Below, in pieces: positions 45,801 through 58,871 of a DNA stretch of 64,000 nucleotides (within the stretch, counting starts at the first letter, position 1; each line of letters starts with the position of its first letter). The stretch spans positions 62,001 to 126,000 of the forward strand of contig VXCM01000447.1 of NCBI GenBank assembly GCA_014773175.1, read 5' to 3'. Both the position numbers and the translations under genes were made by a program. Origin of the DNA: Lucifuga dentata. Lineage: Eukaryota; Chordata; Actinopteri; Ophidiiformes; Bythitidae. The notes beneath the pieces were generated by a model, which searched no databases, had not been told where the DNA came from, and saw nothing but the letters and a program-made list of their open reading frames with translations.

Positions 45801-46835
45801 AATAGACCATTAATCTTTTGTTGACTATCAACATTAAGAAAATTTTCTATAAGGACCGAGTGCACCAAGGGTTTAAAAGGGATTAATCACATTTGACAGC
45901 AGTGACCAGAGCAGCACAGTATCATTGTTTAGCACTATATGGAGTGAAAACTCAGGCTTTACTCATAAAATGTGGATAACATCTATAAAATACTGTATAT
46001 TTTAAAACAATTAATGTTATTCACTAAAACCATGGTATGTGGTAATCAGCAACTGAAAACAGGGTAAAATTATTGAGACAACTGAGATTTTCATTGATTT
46101 TTGCAGCTTCAAAAATACTAACATCCTCTCTTGTCTGCATATTAAATACAGATAATTAGCCATAAAAGATATGCCAGAAAGATATGAATGTATGCATATG
46201 CTACTGAGCTGTAGATGCAAGAATGATTAACACTAAATCAGCAGCTGTCAAGACCAGCGTAAGCACCTGTCAGCAAAGTCAACATTCAATACAGTATCCT
46301 TTGTGAGCACATCTCAAAGCTGCACGCCTATTAAAGTTTTCCCTTTAATATTACCAAGGCTGATTGCACAATATCTTTGAGGTTGTGTTGTTCATTGGCA
46401 GGGCATATTTGCACTCATCGGAACAATAAAAGGTAAAGCGTGTGCCAATATTCATAAAGCATCAGATACAGAGCGGCGCCAGTGCGTATGTGCATGTTGA
46501 ATAGATGGAAGAGTGTTTTACCTGTAAGTACAGATGGAAATAACCACATAGAGTAGGTTGGAAGCCTATGTTGGGGGCATAACACAACATGGGTGTATGT
46601 GAATGAGTGTGTATGAGTTAATCAAAACTGACTACACCTTGACATGGAATGCAGAGATTCTCTCGGTGTCCTTGTCTGAGCAACTCCCCAAATTTGCCTC
46701 CTTGATCTTGACATGCATCGCCTATGGGGATCTCACTCATCCACATAAACAATAATGGCACCTCCACGAATAAAGTTGTTCTTCGTCTGTGATATGATGA
46801 ATTAGAACAGTTTAACTGGTGATTACACTGTGGTT

Positions 46836-46855
46836 TAGGTAGGTAGGTAGGTAGG

Positions 46856-46913
<58 letters not shown>
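46836..46913. repeat. (GTAG)n(ATAG)n microsatellite
   Basis: Six GTAG units run into about 13 ATAG units. Confidence 0.95.
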
Positions 46914-47680
46914 TTGTCAGTGGATATACCTTTAAAACTCATGATAAACACAGACATGTAGCCCCTAACTGTCTATAACCAGGAAAAAAAATAAAGGATG
47001 GAATATCTAGAATGTGGTCTTGAAACAACATTAACAAAATGTGGCGGACTTTGCAAAAAACATATATACCGTACGCTCTTTGAGTGTGTCGTAAATAATC
47101 TAACTGCTCTGTGGAGTATGTAAACAACATGGAGGTTTCTGCGTTGTGTGAGATATAGATTCCACTCTGGTTTGGGAGGGAAACCGTAAGCAGCACTGAG
47201 TGAAAGCAGGAAGCATATGCTGCACTCGAAGTAAACAACACATATGGATACTTTGAGATGAGCAAACAATGGACACGTGCTGATTCGCAGTCAACAATGC
47301 AACGCTGCACCTTAATGTGTCTGGGCCAAACAATACAAAAGCCGATTATGCAAATTGGGGTTATCGAGGGCATTTCAACGTAACAATGGCACCTAGTTGA
47401 TTGAGCTGCACTTTGTGTGGATACTACCCATCCCCTTGGGTTTTTCCTGCAGATGCCCTTCCCAAAAACCTCCTGTCCTCTGGTCTCTGTTCTGAGGCCT
47501 CATTATAGGGGCTGCTGTCAATCGAGAGGTCAAGGGTCATGGCAAGGGATCAACTTGATCAATACCCCTCGGGCCTGATCAATCAGCCTGTCTTTTCATT
47601 TCCACCAATGGGATACCAGCTTCCATCAAAACAAAGGAGTGAGAGAAACAGAATGCCAGAAAGAATTAAGCTAAACAGAT

Positions 47681-47813
47681 CCCCAAAGCCTAACGCTTCT
47701 TTTTTTTTTCCCTCTGCTTAGGGTGACATTGACAAGGACTCGGACANCCCCAAAGCCTAACGCTTCTTTTTTTTTTCCCTCTGCTTAGGGTGACATTGAC
47801 AAGGACTCGGACA
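47681..47813. repeat. 66-bp direct duplication around N 47747
   Basis: CCCCAAAGCCTAACGCTTCT...AAGGACTCGGACA occurs at 47681-47746 and again at 47748-47813. Assembly join. Confidence 0.95.
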
Positions 47814-48485
47814 CTGATGATTCCTTTGCGTCATCACAATGCACCTGTAATGCCCTTGGGTCCCTCTATGTTTGCTCCAGATCTGAGACATCTTGTGGGA
47901 TATTTGGATTGACTGGCTGCATAGTGATCAGTTTCTTAAGGCAGCAACACTCACAAACACACACAGCGGTACCAATAAATGTATATGCATTCAACCGTTT
48001 CTATTTGTTAAAATGCATGAAAAATAATACATCTTACAAAAGAGATTAACTAGTCAAGTTTTACAATAACAAAAGTATTTATATAAAACACCTCAACACA
48101 TGTATCCAATTACGACACACAAGTATCCTCGTTTTATTTTACAAATGGAAGAGTTGAGAAAATGTAAATGACCCTTTAATCTTAATAAAATGGTCAATTT
48201 TGAGTATCCGTGCAGATTGAAATTGCCCAGTTTGTATTTTGAAGTGAGGCTCTGCTTCTGCGCCAAGGAATTATTCTCCCCGAGGATTAATTCCAGCCAC
48301 CAAGTAGTTACAAATCACGGAAATGAGATGATGGAGTATAGAACAGAAAGGCACTCAATGCTAAATCATTAAAAATGTACTTTCTTTACCTCGGCTCCAG
48401 AGTGACGTCTTGCATGACATTAGCTGGCTGAGAGCCAAGCACAAGAAGCAAGCAGGCCACTTCTGTGGTAAAACGTATTTCTTTA

Positions 48486-48510
48486 AAAATAAATAAATAA
48501 ATAAATAACT
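48486..48510. repeat. (AAAT)n microsatellite
   Basis: Five to six AAAT units. Confidence 0.9.
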
Positions 48511-48822
48511 TCAATATCTTAATAACACACAACATGCGGCACTACAACAGACTTGAAAGCTTTATAATGGAGTTTGAAAGCTCTAAAAATCATGCAGAAC
48601 AAAATAAATAAGAACTCGGTCTGCCAGTAGATGGAAGTCTACACCACTGAACTGTTACTTTCAGATCCAATGCCTCCAGCAAAACAAAACAAACATAAAA
48701 ACTTGCATTAAAGCTCCAATTCCAAGCAATCTATCAGCAAATTCATCAAACTTCCCAATAACAGCGGGGATGGGAGAATTAGGTAACTGTAAAATGAAAA
48801 GTTAATGAAGTTTGGGGATGTA

Positions 48823-48856
48823 TTCAGTGCCATTTGGATCACCAAATGGCACTGAA
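48823..48856. repeat. hairpin, perfect 15-bp arms
   Basis: TTCAGTGCCATTTGG and its exact complement enclose the 4-nt loop ATCA. Intergenic. Confidence 0.95.
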
Positions 48857-49094
48857 CAGCTGAGCGGAGAATCTATCTGTGCCGTTTTATTTTTCATCAG
48901 AATCTCCTTCCAGCTCAACTCACTTCCACGAACGATGCTGGAGGGATATTAGGAGTTTGACAGAAATCCATGGGATCATTTGAGTCAAAAAGAGTCCAGC
49001 TAAAGCCTAAGAAGAAGTGAAAGTCTGTCAGTCTATCAAATCAGGTCAGTTGGCTTGGTGCTAAACTACTTCAAAGTCACAATCATTCATACTC

Positions 49095-49477
49095 AAAGGA
49101 CCATACCTGTGATTTTGTATGTTTTAGCCCAATAAGTACTACCATCTTCTCCTGGGACTAAATTCCCTGGCAGAGACATACATTTTCTTCCAAGAAGTTC
49201 CGTGTTGGATTGGTTAAATTAAGTTAATTTGACAAAAAAATGTAACAGACATCATTTTCGCTGTGATGGATTACCTTTCTCAAGCACATTTCAAGTCTCT
49301 GCAAATTGATTTTAATCGCATAGATTAGAATGAACTGAAACCAATGGCAGTCTGGATGGTAAGAAAAACAATTCTAATATTTACTGCTCAAGTAGTATGT
49401 TTTGGCAATAATATAATGTGTATGCAGGTTGTACATATGGAGCTGAAACATGCAAAATCACTGATATGGTCCTTTAA
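49095..49477 (+). mobile_element. TTAA MITE family copy C (internally deleted)
   Basis: Starts AAAGGACCATACCTGTGATT, ends ATCACTGATATGGTCCTTTAA. It jumps from the left terminal repeat (AATAAGTACTACC) directly to the interior ATCTTCTCCTGGGACTAAAT, so it lacks about 185 bp present in copies A and B. Confidence 0.8.
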
Positions 49478-50905
49478 ATTTGTCCAACTTGTACAATTTA
49501 CAGAACCTTGGGAAGTTGAAATCACTTAGCTGAAATGAATCTAGTTGTGTGCAAAAACACTTAAAGAATTATACTGTATTTGTTCCATAAGAAATATTAA
49601 AGCCCATGCTACCTTGCTTATGTCTCAGGTTCAGAACTTATCAATAAATCCTCTTTTTTCTTAATGATTTATTAAATGTTTAGAAATGTAAAAAAAAAAA
49701 AGAAAAAAAAAGTGATAAACAGAAGGGAAGCATGTTCTAATTTCTGTCTTAGTAGACGACTATTACATTTTAGTGTGGACAGATGGGGAGGAGAGAGAGG
49801 AAGTGAAAGAACAAACAGGTCATGAACTGAAATTAAATTCACAATGTTACAAGTACATGGTATACTCTTTACTTTAGCCTGTGAGTCATTAACACACACC
49901 AAGGGAGTGTGTCCTACAACTCATTTGCATGGACAGAAGAGGAAAGTTTGAAAGCTGCAGCAGCATGCAGACTGATCCAGTATTTCAAGACTATGCAGGC
50001 ACATAACAGGGGAGCAAAAAAAAGACACAATGAGCCAAGACAAGGGGTTGATTATTTTCAAGTTCCGACATTTCAAAATCATTTCCCAGCCAAATAACAC
50101 AATTCTCTCTCTCTATGTGAAATATTACTTTTCAAGCCTTGGGTTCTCTTGTTGCAAATTAATGATATGCCCTGGCAATAAGACCTGCATCAGCTGTTAT
50201 AAATACAACGGCTAAACCAAAAGCCAAAATAATGTTTTCGCACAAATCAGATGTGAAACTTTCACTAAACCAAAAGGGTTTTAAATACAGCTTCAATTCT
50301 CATCCTCCTCTTGTTGTCTTTACTTGTCAGGACTTTTATGCTGAAGCTGGATATGCTCCCCAGATCATGACACGATTAATAAATAACAGTGAGATCAGGG
50401 GGACATCAGTGATGAGCTATTTATATCCACAGAACAAATTTAACCTTGACCTCCTCTTGCATTGTGACCACACTTACCAAGATTCAAACATCATTTTTTC
50501 ACACTTCACTGTCATCTCATAACTCTGACTTGGATATGAAATATTAAAATCCTGCCCCACCTACTGTATCAGGCAGTGAATTTCCTCATCAGGAGCCTTC
50601 ACGTGTGTGTGTGTGTGCTTTGTTTCAGAGACACTGCTGCCAGCATCTGTGTGAAGTACATACAGTACAAAAACACCTGAACACAGCATTGTATGTGCCA
50701 GAAAAAGGCTTTTATAGATTGTATCATATTTTATTTTACATGGCCTTAGACAGAGCCAAGAGTTGTGCAAGACAATTCTGAAAGGTGCATGAGAAACCAC
50801 AAACTGGGACATGAATTGAATGTGAATCAGGGTACGATGTGAGTGCATGTGTGTGTCTGCACAGGTGTGCAGGGGGAGCAAAGTCAGCAGGCAAACAGAC
50901 AGGCG

Positions 50906-51034
50906 CACCGGGTGCCTGTGAGGTTAGGGGCGAGGTGGAGTGTTAGCGGGAACAACACCTGACAGCAACNCACCGGGTGCCTGTGAGGTTAGGGGCGAGG
51001 TGGAGTGTTAGCGGGAACAACACCTGACAGCAAC
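50906..51034. repeat. 64-bp direct duplication around N 50970
   Basis: CACCGGGTGCCTGTGAGGTT...CTGACAGCAAC occurs at 50906-50969 and at 50971-51034. Assembly join. Confidence 0.95.
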
Positions 51035-53587
51035 TGGGTGGATGTGCCCTGGCACTTCTGTACATTCATGTCACGACTGATAAAAGTCAGCAGCACCGTC
51101 TGAGCAGGAGAAACCACAGAGCCAATGCCACCGGGTCCTCCAGAGGCAGAGAGGAAGGTGAGAACACTTCCTTCTGCTTGTCCTTCCGTGTCCCTTCGAT
51201 GCTCAGTGAGCAAACAAGCCGGGACAGCTGTGGAAGACATCGGTAGGCGGGGGTGAAGCCGTGAACCTCCTGCCAAAGGTGGGTGCAAAGCTGCAACACG
51301 TCATCAAGAAGCGTCCGGAGCAGATGCAGACGATATCACCATAGATTATATGTCAGTTTACAAGTCTGGTTGCCTTGTCTGACTGTTGACATGTTGCCAT
51401 GCAATGATCTTTCTGCTCAGATCACGGCATCAGTTTAAAGTTGCATCGTGCAACTCGGGAAATTGCTCTACACAGGTTATGAGCTTCCTCTGCTTACGTC
51501 ACATACAACCATTCTCTCACTGGTTGCACGTTGGATACATCCGTGACAGATGGGTCAAAATTGAATGTGGTTGAACTTCGAGCACAGCGTCAAAGCGAAG
51601 AATCCAAGATGTGTACATTGCTCAAGGTGGCCACTCAGCTCCCAATAGAGAATAATGGAACACCCAGCTCAACGAACCACTCACCGCTTATCATGTGAAA
51701 CCGGCCTAACAATGAGCATGGCGGAGATAATAGTTAAGCAAAGTAGAGCAGATGCTGAATGTAAAGGGAGTTCAAGAGTACCATGTGGTCTTGCCTCAAA
51801 GAAAACACAAAACCAGGATCAATCTACAGCCTATGTCCTTACTATGTTGTGTTCTTCCCATTCTCCAAAAACAAACAAGTCATCTGGACTAGAAACTCGT
51901 GTTGGAAGCTCTCATACACGTGTCTCTGTTACCCATGCAATGCAGTGTGATCCTCAAAGGGTAGAGTTGTTTAACACCCAGCATATATATATAGAAGTGA
52001 GGAAAAGCCAATACACTAAAGTGTCAAAACTTCTCTTCCTTCCCTCATTCTGGAAGCTGACTCGGACTCCGTGTTTATGGAATTTGGAATAACTATATAC
52101 ACTCAGGCACAGGGGCCAGAAGGAAAGAAAAAAACAGTTACGACTGGACGTACCTTTGGCTGTCTTGGCAAGCTTCAGCTTCTACCAAAATTTCTTTGTT
52201 TTCCATGTTCTGACTTCCAGTGGTCCAAGGAAAGGGGACAAAGAAAGACCCTCCTCTCTCCGGAGTAGTCTAACCTGGGTTCCCTGGAGTAGGAAAGAGC
52301 ATCCTTAAAATACAGGTGATGGACATAGTAGCATAGTAGCAACAACTGGTTAATATAATGCAATCCAATTAAAGCCTGGCAATAAATTTTTATCTTTGTG
52401 ATACTTAGAATGAATTTTTTTTTTTATTGAAACTGATGATTTTCTTAATTATTTGGTAATTTCAGATTGCATAATGTTGCATTGTGCTGCCACCCGTGTA
52501 CTTGATAAAAAATCAGATACTGCCATCTAGTGTTCATATATCAGTATGTAGAGGGACCCCTTTCATATTCTGTTGCTTCTGTAATTCAAGTCTACCAGTA
52601 ACTTTTAACAGCAGCAGATTTGAAACACTCAAAATCTCTGATTATATGACTTGTGTATATGCATGTCAATTGCAGAACAGCCCCATATTCCATTAACTTT
52701 GGAACTTTTCCATAACACAGCACATAATGGAAGCAACCATCTAATACTGTAGGTGGGTTGTTTAACCCACATTTTGCTTTTCTAAATGACTGAAAATGAG
52801 GCTGGCTTGCAACATTTAATGTCGTTAGTAAAACAAACTTAGCTTCTCAGTGTAGCTACAGGTTGTGGAAAAACGTCACCTTCAGCAGTGGCCTGGAGAG
52901 GAAGGGAGGAGGTTAGAGAATGTTTGTATGTGTGGGGAAGTGGAAGAGTGGGGGCAGGCAAATTTGGACTCTTGCTGCAAATTAGGCTTACTTAGGCAGT
53001 CCTTGTGGCAGAGAAGCAAAGAAGACAAGAGTGCGGGTGTTTTCTGCAGACTGCTGCACCATGGGAGATTACTGATCTGGGTGCGAGAAGAGGAAGAAAG
53101 ACGGCAGGCTGAGATGAACTCTTTGCTTTGCTCTTTTGCCCCATATAGGCCCATGGGAATTTTTGCACGCACCTCCAACCAGCCTGTGTATATTCACTCC
53201 CCATGTGAGTCTTCTGTCTTCCCTTATAGAAGGCCTCTTTCCCCTCGACACGTGTCTGATGTCCTTGATCGTTCTCTCAGCCACTGTGGAAAGCTCCACT
53301 TCATTTTTCTCGAGGTGGGAGTCCTCACTTGTACTCAAAACAAGCACAAACCTCAGTTTGTTTGTTTTTTACAGAGAGGTAATGAAATAATTCAAATTCT
53401 CTTGATGCATAAATGCAGGAGGTTTTCTCCTTATGCAACTGTATATTAATCATTGAATGTTCTGACCAAAAGGACTGGTATACAAAGATCTGGAAAAGCA
53501 ATGTAGTCAAATTAATTATCCTTCACTATATTTCCATTAAGTTCACAAGTGCATTTTCCGCCACCCATAGGGCATGAGGGGGTAACT

Positions 53588-54135
53588 GAACGGTTTGATG
53601 AGTATAAAAATTATGTAAATCACGTCACCACATCTCAACCTAACTGGACACTTGGACTGATGTGTTGGGGCCTTGGTATATACCAAAAGATGCAAGAGGA
53701 AAGGACATGTGAGCAGGCCAATGAAGACATCTTTGAACACCACACTATAGTATGTGCAGTTCGTAAGAGCTGCCTGGTTATGTTGATGGTGGTGGAACCA
53801 GCAGGCAGAGATTGGTGATGCAACAAGCGATATTTGGACCAATTACGGCCATGGAGGGCTAGCAGAAGTATACAAGACAAAAATTTGCACTGGGGGCCCT
53901 GCACAAAGAATCACTGCAACTTGAGCCATGCAAGATCTTTTTGCCCTGAAAGTTCTACTTTGAAGTACACCAGGGCTTCTGGACATTGCTCTCCATCACC
54001 ATCATGAAAACACAAAATGAAGTGATTATCTTCTCAATGAATGGTGTTGAATAGATGAACAGAGTTCCACAGACTTGCAAAATCTATGCCAAGGTGCATT
54101 GAAGATGTTCTGGTGGCTCAACACTTGATTAGGAC
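53588..54135 (+). pseudogene. Tc1-like transposase remnant, interrupted
   Basis: GGTTTGATGAGTATAAAAAT matches the Tc1 family frame FDEYxNxVNH, about 53591-53630. The C-terminal part reappears about 350 bp later: AACACAAAATGAAGTGATTA near 54010, AGAGTTCCACAGACTTGCAA near 54060 and GCCAAGGTGCATTGAAGATG near 54087, the usual SMPRRIEAVLAARGG end. Between them is unrelated sequence. Stops occur in every frame. Confidence 0.6.
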
Positions 54136-54309
54136 ACTTGCTTTTTGTCACCCATCTCATATTAATTTGCTCCTCAGCTACAAACTCAAAAGCTTCAAGT
54201 ATCTTCTAACCAGATTTCAGATTCATTCTTTTACGTATGTCAAGTTTCTTCGTTCTCTTCGGGCAGTGCTGCATCGCGCTATCCTTCATAACACCTTAAT
54301 TTGTCTGCT

Positions 54310-54605
54310 GTCATGAAGAGTTTGCCAAGCTTGTACTTTCCTCACTCGAATATCTTTCTCAGATGAGCTTATGAAGACCTGAGGTACAGTACTTAAAATC
54401 ACCTTTTAGTGCCAGCGCAGTGTCGCAGAGTATTAAGATTTCAATGTTTCTTTCTACATTAAAGGCCACCACCTCTGTTTTTAAAGTATTCAGCTTGAGG
54501 CTGCACTCAATCTCATCAATCTAACCACTGTTTAGTAACTCTTGTAGTTGTTGGACATTGTCAGAGATAAGAGCGATATCATCTGCGATGTTACTGTACC
54601 CGGGC
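54310..54605 (-). pseudogene. non-LTR retrotransposon reverse transcriptase remnant
   Basis: The minus strand reads NIADDIALISDNVQQLQELL near 54600-54540, the catalytic (Y/F)xDD region of LINE reverse transcriptases. It continues with LNTLKTEVVAFNVERNIEI (about 54495-54440), then GDFKY and EKDIRVRKVQAW (about 54360-54320), the usual 'FKYLGSxI...EKDIRVRKxxAW' series. Internal stops and lost spacers show decay. The exact clade (CR1-, RTE- or Rex-like) is not assigned. Confidence 0.6.
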
Positions 54606-54918
54606 CAGCTTACCTGCATTTCCTGGGGGTGATGATGAACCTGAAGTTTTCTTCGTTTCCTGACATGGGCTTCTTTTCCTGAAATGGTAATGCAGAACAA
54701 TTATAAATAGGTACAGTACCACAGTATGTCTGTCTCATCATCAAGGGACAAAATCTCAGATGACTGATGTCAAATACGCGCCCAATGAATGTACATCAAG
54801 ATACTACAAGTCCTACAATATCCTTCCTCTTGTTACACACATACACATACACACATAGCAGTTCTATAACTGAATGTATAAAACAGGGTTTGAATGACAG
54901 TTTGACACAGATTTTGAG

Positions 54919-54924
54919 TTTATT
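54919..54924 (-). terminator. candidate polyadenylation signal AATAAA
   Basis: First strict AATAAA found on the minus strand downstream of the znf618 stop, about 3.95 kb away. Positional evidence only. Confidence 0.25.
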
Positions 54925-57351
54925 CACACATCACATACTACAGTTGGTAATGTATTCAAGAAACATTGAACAGCGCTGCCGTATATGACACAGGAAAACA
55001 AAAGACAATGAATCCTCTCTTTCCCGTTATATAAAAATAGTGTTGCTAAAAAAGTATAAATTAGGCTTACTAATAACAGAACCTCAGATCTAAATCTACA
55101 CAGGAATCTGCTGCCAAAGTACGATAAAAAAGATAAATCAATGGAATCAAACGATTTTTTTTTTTTGCATTTCAGCAGAGTATAAAATGAAGAAATGCCT
55201 GTAAAATAGGATAAAAGCAACACTAATTTCTTAACCTGATTTGATAATACAGACTATAATCCATACTGAAACATAACAGATCTGAACGTTAGCATTCTTA
55301 TAACATTTTACACTTTAGCTTTCTGAATAAGTTAAATCCTGAAGCAAAATAAAACTTAAAACTGATTGTTTTCTAATAACAGTATCGAACTTGAGTTTTC
55401 TATCATATCAAAACCTTTCAAAATGCTACTGTAGAAAAAAGAGGTATGATGTTATCGGTGCTCCTATCTCTGAAATGAAGGCGCCCCCCTGTGGCAAAAA
55501 AACAGCAGTTCTCTTATATTTACACAATGCATCCTCTGAAAAGGGATGATGTCACCCCATAAACACCAACACACGATCAGCATCGCCATCCACCCCAAAA
55601 ACCTTGAAATTCAGTCCAGGGTTGCTTATCTCTATTCAGAGCCAACATGAATCACTTCCATCCTATGAGAAACACCGGTTTATAACTTTATATATCATTA
55701 CTCTTATTAAAAGCATGCATATCTTAGATATAATTCTCATTTCACCAACGAAAGAATGCTATTTCTAACTAAAGTTAAGTTGACATCATTAAGTCAACAA
55801 TGGCGTTTTGTCCCAGAGCATATCCTATCTGAAATAATTAAAATCTTTTCTTTAGTTAATTAAGGATCAAAGCCCCAAACCAACAGCAACTTCACCATTT
55901 TTGTGAACAAACCTAACAGTTATTACCAATTGATAAATTACAATAGCGTCTTCTGAGTATTGAGGTAAAACATTGGATTGGTAATTACAAAATTAAACTT
56001 TAAAATATAATTTACAGCAATTTTTTTTTCTTTTTACCAAAATATAAACCTGTAACATAAATCCCTTGTAAAACAGCAGTATATATCTTGATTTCAGGAA
56101 TGCTAATTATAATATTACAACGATGTATGTCTTGGTTAAACTGAATTCATTCTATAAACCTTAGAGAAACTTTAAAACTGTATTAAAAGAATTCCTGAAA
56201 GAAATGTTAATGACTGTGGATAATGTAAAGAAATTGTTAAATATCTGTGAAACACAAAATTTAAGCCAGAGTGGTCTTGTTACTCTTAACAAAGGTCAAT
56301 GAGGCTATGTAAGAAAAAAAAAAAACAAAAAAAAAACATCCTATGTGACTGTGAAACAGGAAGTAGACTGATTCAACAATGACAGAATTTTAGCATTTTT
56401 CAGACTTTTATGAATTTCTAATGAATGTAAATTTTAAATCAAAACTGTCAACTACTGTGTATGGTGGGAAAATATCCAGTGTGTGATTCCCCAGGATTAT
56501 TACATGTGACACACAATAGCACAACATTTTTGGATTAGCATATTGATAATACCTGATGAATTGTGGATTTTGGTGCTTTCATGTTTGTTTGTATTCAATG
56601 AATGGATGGATGATGCCAAAGCAGGTAGTTCGCTGATACAAGCTTGTATCACTTAATTGTAATGCAGCAAAGGCAATATTTCATCTATACCATGATATCA
56701 TATTATCAAAATTCTAGATGAAACAATACTCATATTATATTGATAAAATATATATTGATCCCTGCTTTGCTAATGAAGAACTGCTACTCTGACATGCAAT
56801 GGTCTGGTTTTTAATCTGCTGTGGAGTCATGTCAACATAGGCATATGGACAGTTGTGCTTGGTTGTGTAATTGTGGGTTGAGATTACATTAAAATTCCTG
56901 AAATTATATAAACAGATAACTCCAAAGCAGATATGCTAAACTGGTTGTGTCTTTTATAAAAATGCCCATGTTTAAAAAAAAAAAAGATTAGTCCATAACT
57001 AAACGCTATGTTTCACCACCAGATGGCACTGTTTTCAACTGTCGGCCCTTTAAGTCCACAAGAGTGAAAAGAAAAGGAAAAAAAAAAGGGAAAAAAAAAC
57101 TACAAGCTTTAGAATGATGGTGAAAAGAAGGCAAGAACTACAAAATAAAGGCATGGTGTTGGCTTTGAATGTACATTGTAATGTGATATGAAAGAGACTT
57201 AAGGCCCATAAATAAAGAAAACAAACTAGTACTTCGCTAATTAGTACCAGAGGCAACAAACGGCCTTCCTTTTCATTTTGAGCCACTAGCTCACAAGAAT
57301 GTAAATTTAAAAAAACATAATAAAATAATAAATAACTTGATATACATGCAA

Positions 57352-57386
57352 TTTCAAGTATGTTCACCTAGTGAACATACTTGAAA
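57352..57386. repeat. perfect hairpin in putative znf618 3' UTR
   Basis: Arms TTTCAAGTATGTTCAC and GTGAACATACTTGAAA, 16 bp each, with a 3-nt loop CTA. Confidence 0.95.
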
Positions 57387-58871
57387 ACCTGTTTTCCTGA
57401 AACACTTAGACCATCACAATTATCTAGTTCTCGTCTGTTGCAAATGGCACTAATTACTGTATATTAGGGGTGGAACGTTTCACAAATGTCAAGGTTAGTC
57501 CACACCTTGGCACTGAGGTCACAGTGTGGTACATTTTCGGTACAATGAGGAAAAAGCGTCAGTGTTTGCTGGTTGCACTCATTCCTGAGAAACTCCCATT
57601 AGTTTTACAAGCACAAAATGATTTCTCATTAATAACTATACCTGCAGGAGCTTCTAGATAAGGTTGCAAACTACCCTGTGATAAAGGTTATTGCCTTTAA
57701 AATGGTACATGTAATTTTATAGCTCAAATGAGGAAGACAATGTTCATATTAAAATGGCAAAAGAGGAAAATAATAATAAAAGAAATAACTTTTCTGTGGA
57801 CAGCTATCTAAACCTTAATCCAGCCATTTGTGATAATGTGGCAAAAACAGCAGGTCAAAAACAGTGTATAAATGATGCTTTTCTCTTTGTGAATGAAATA
57901 AACATTTGTTAAAAAAAAAAAAGTCAGAATAGTTTGATTTTCATCAGTTGATTTAGCAGCACAATACTAAGTTAAGTTTAGAAAGAAACCAAACCACCTG
58001 ATGACTATATCAAGGAGGAAAAGCAAAGCATCTGAATTGATGTTTAACTAGCTGCTTTTTTTTTAAACTAATTTTCCTGAATACAAATAAGACAGTGTTT
58101 GCAAATGAATAGCAGCTATACTGTGAGATCACTGAAGCAAACACAAACGCAGCTCTAATGATTTCGTTCTCATGCATCTGCCTATCATTCGAGGCCAACT
58201 ATGTGGTATAAATAAACATTTTCAGTGTTACAGAGCATTACAGCATAAACTTGGCACACTTCCGAGGTGTAAAGGCAGCGAAGACTCACTGCTTGAATTT
58301 ACTGTCGTATCACGCTAAAAAAAAAAAAAAAAAANAAAAAAAAAAAAAAAAAGACAATACTTTAACATATGCTACATTGCTGAGATACTCTGCCCTACCC
58401 TCATGGACAACTCCTATCAGAACTGTTCTCAGCTGTTTATCAGAGTAAATTCAGGAAGTGAAAGCTGACTTTTATGCGACAGTGTTGCCATTCCATGAAA
58501 ATAACAGCATATAGCCTTTAAGCAGTTTAGTCATTAGGCTGGAGTAATTCAAATTACTGGCCATAGTTATGAAAGTTATCCCACACACGTTTATCCCAAA
58601 CTGAGGGAGTCGTACCGAAAAGGACAAGTTCATGACACTGACGTTCCACCCCTAATTATTGCCAGCAATACTTCTCCTTACACAGTATTTAATAAGCCTT
58701 ATTGAACTACAAATGCTTGTAACCTATACAATGTGTATTTTCCTGTAAATATCTGTCTCAAGAGGTTTTCAATATACACATCTATGTTTACAGTTGATCT
58801 AGACCTATATAAATAGTCTGGAGTCATTGATTTGAGGTGGGTGTTTGGTTAGGGTGGGGTGGGTCTCTCTT

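Larger units (their letters stand above)
41111..54918. other. pappa-znf618 intergenic spacer
   Basis: No protein-coding exon is supported. It contains GT tracts (41121-41169, 41882-41942), an inverted MITE family copy ending at 42840, a GATA tract (46836-46913), a hairpin (48823-48856), an AAAT tract (48486-48510), an internally deleted MITE copy (49095-49477), doubled joins at N 47747 and N 50970, and Tc1 and LINE fossils (53588-54605). Other parts are unrecognised. The longest open frame here, about 195 codons from 52865, has no ATG start and no recognisable domain. Confidence 0.5.
54919..58871 (-). other. znf618: probable long 3' UTR of znf618
   Basis: From the znf618 stop to the first clear AATAAA on the minus strand (54919-54924) the DNA is AT-rich and almost free of recognisable transposons, with only an A-run join at N 58335. 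An ATTAAA near 58690 would give a much shorter UTR. Extent is inferred; transcript ends would decide. Confidence 0.35.

Noticed and set aside
47715..47900. Possible plus-strand exon after a T-rich tract and AG, reading GDIDKDSDTDDSFASSQ
   Set aside because: No donor, no recognised family and no partner exon. The sequence overlaps a duplicated assembly join.
52865..53449. Open frame of about 195 codons on the plus strand, the longest outside recognised exons
   Set aside because: Begins with GTG rather than ATG, shows no family motif, has no supported splice context and overlaps several equally open antisense frames. Chance is more likely.
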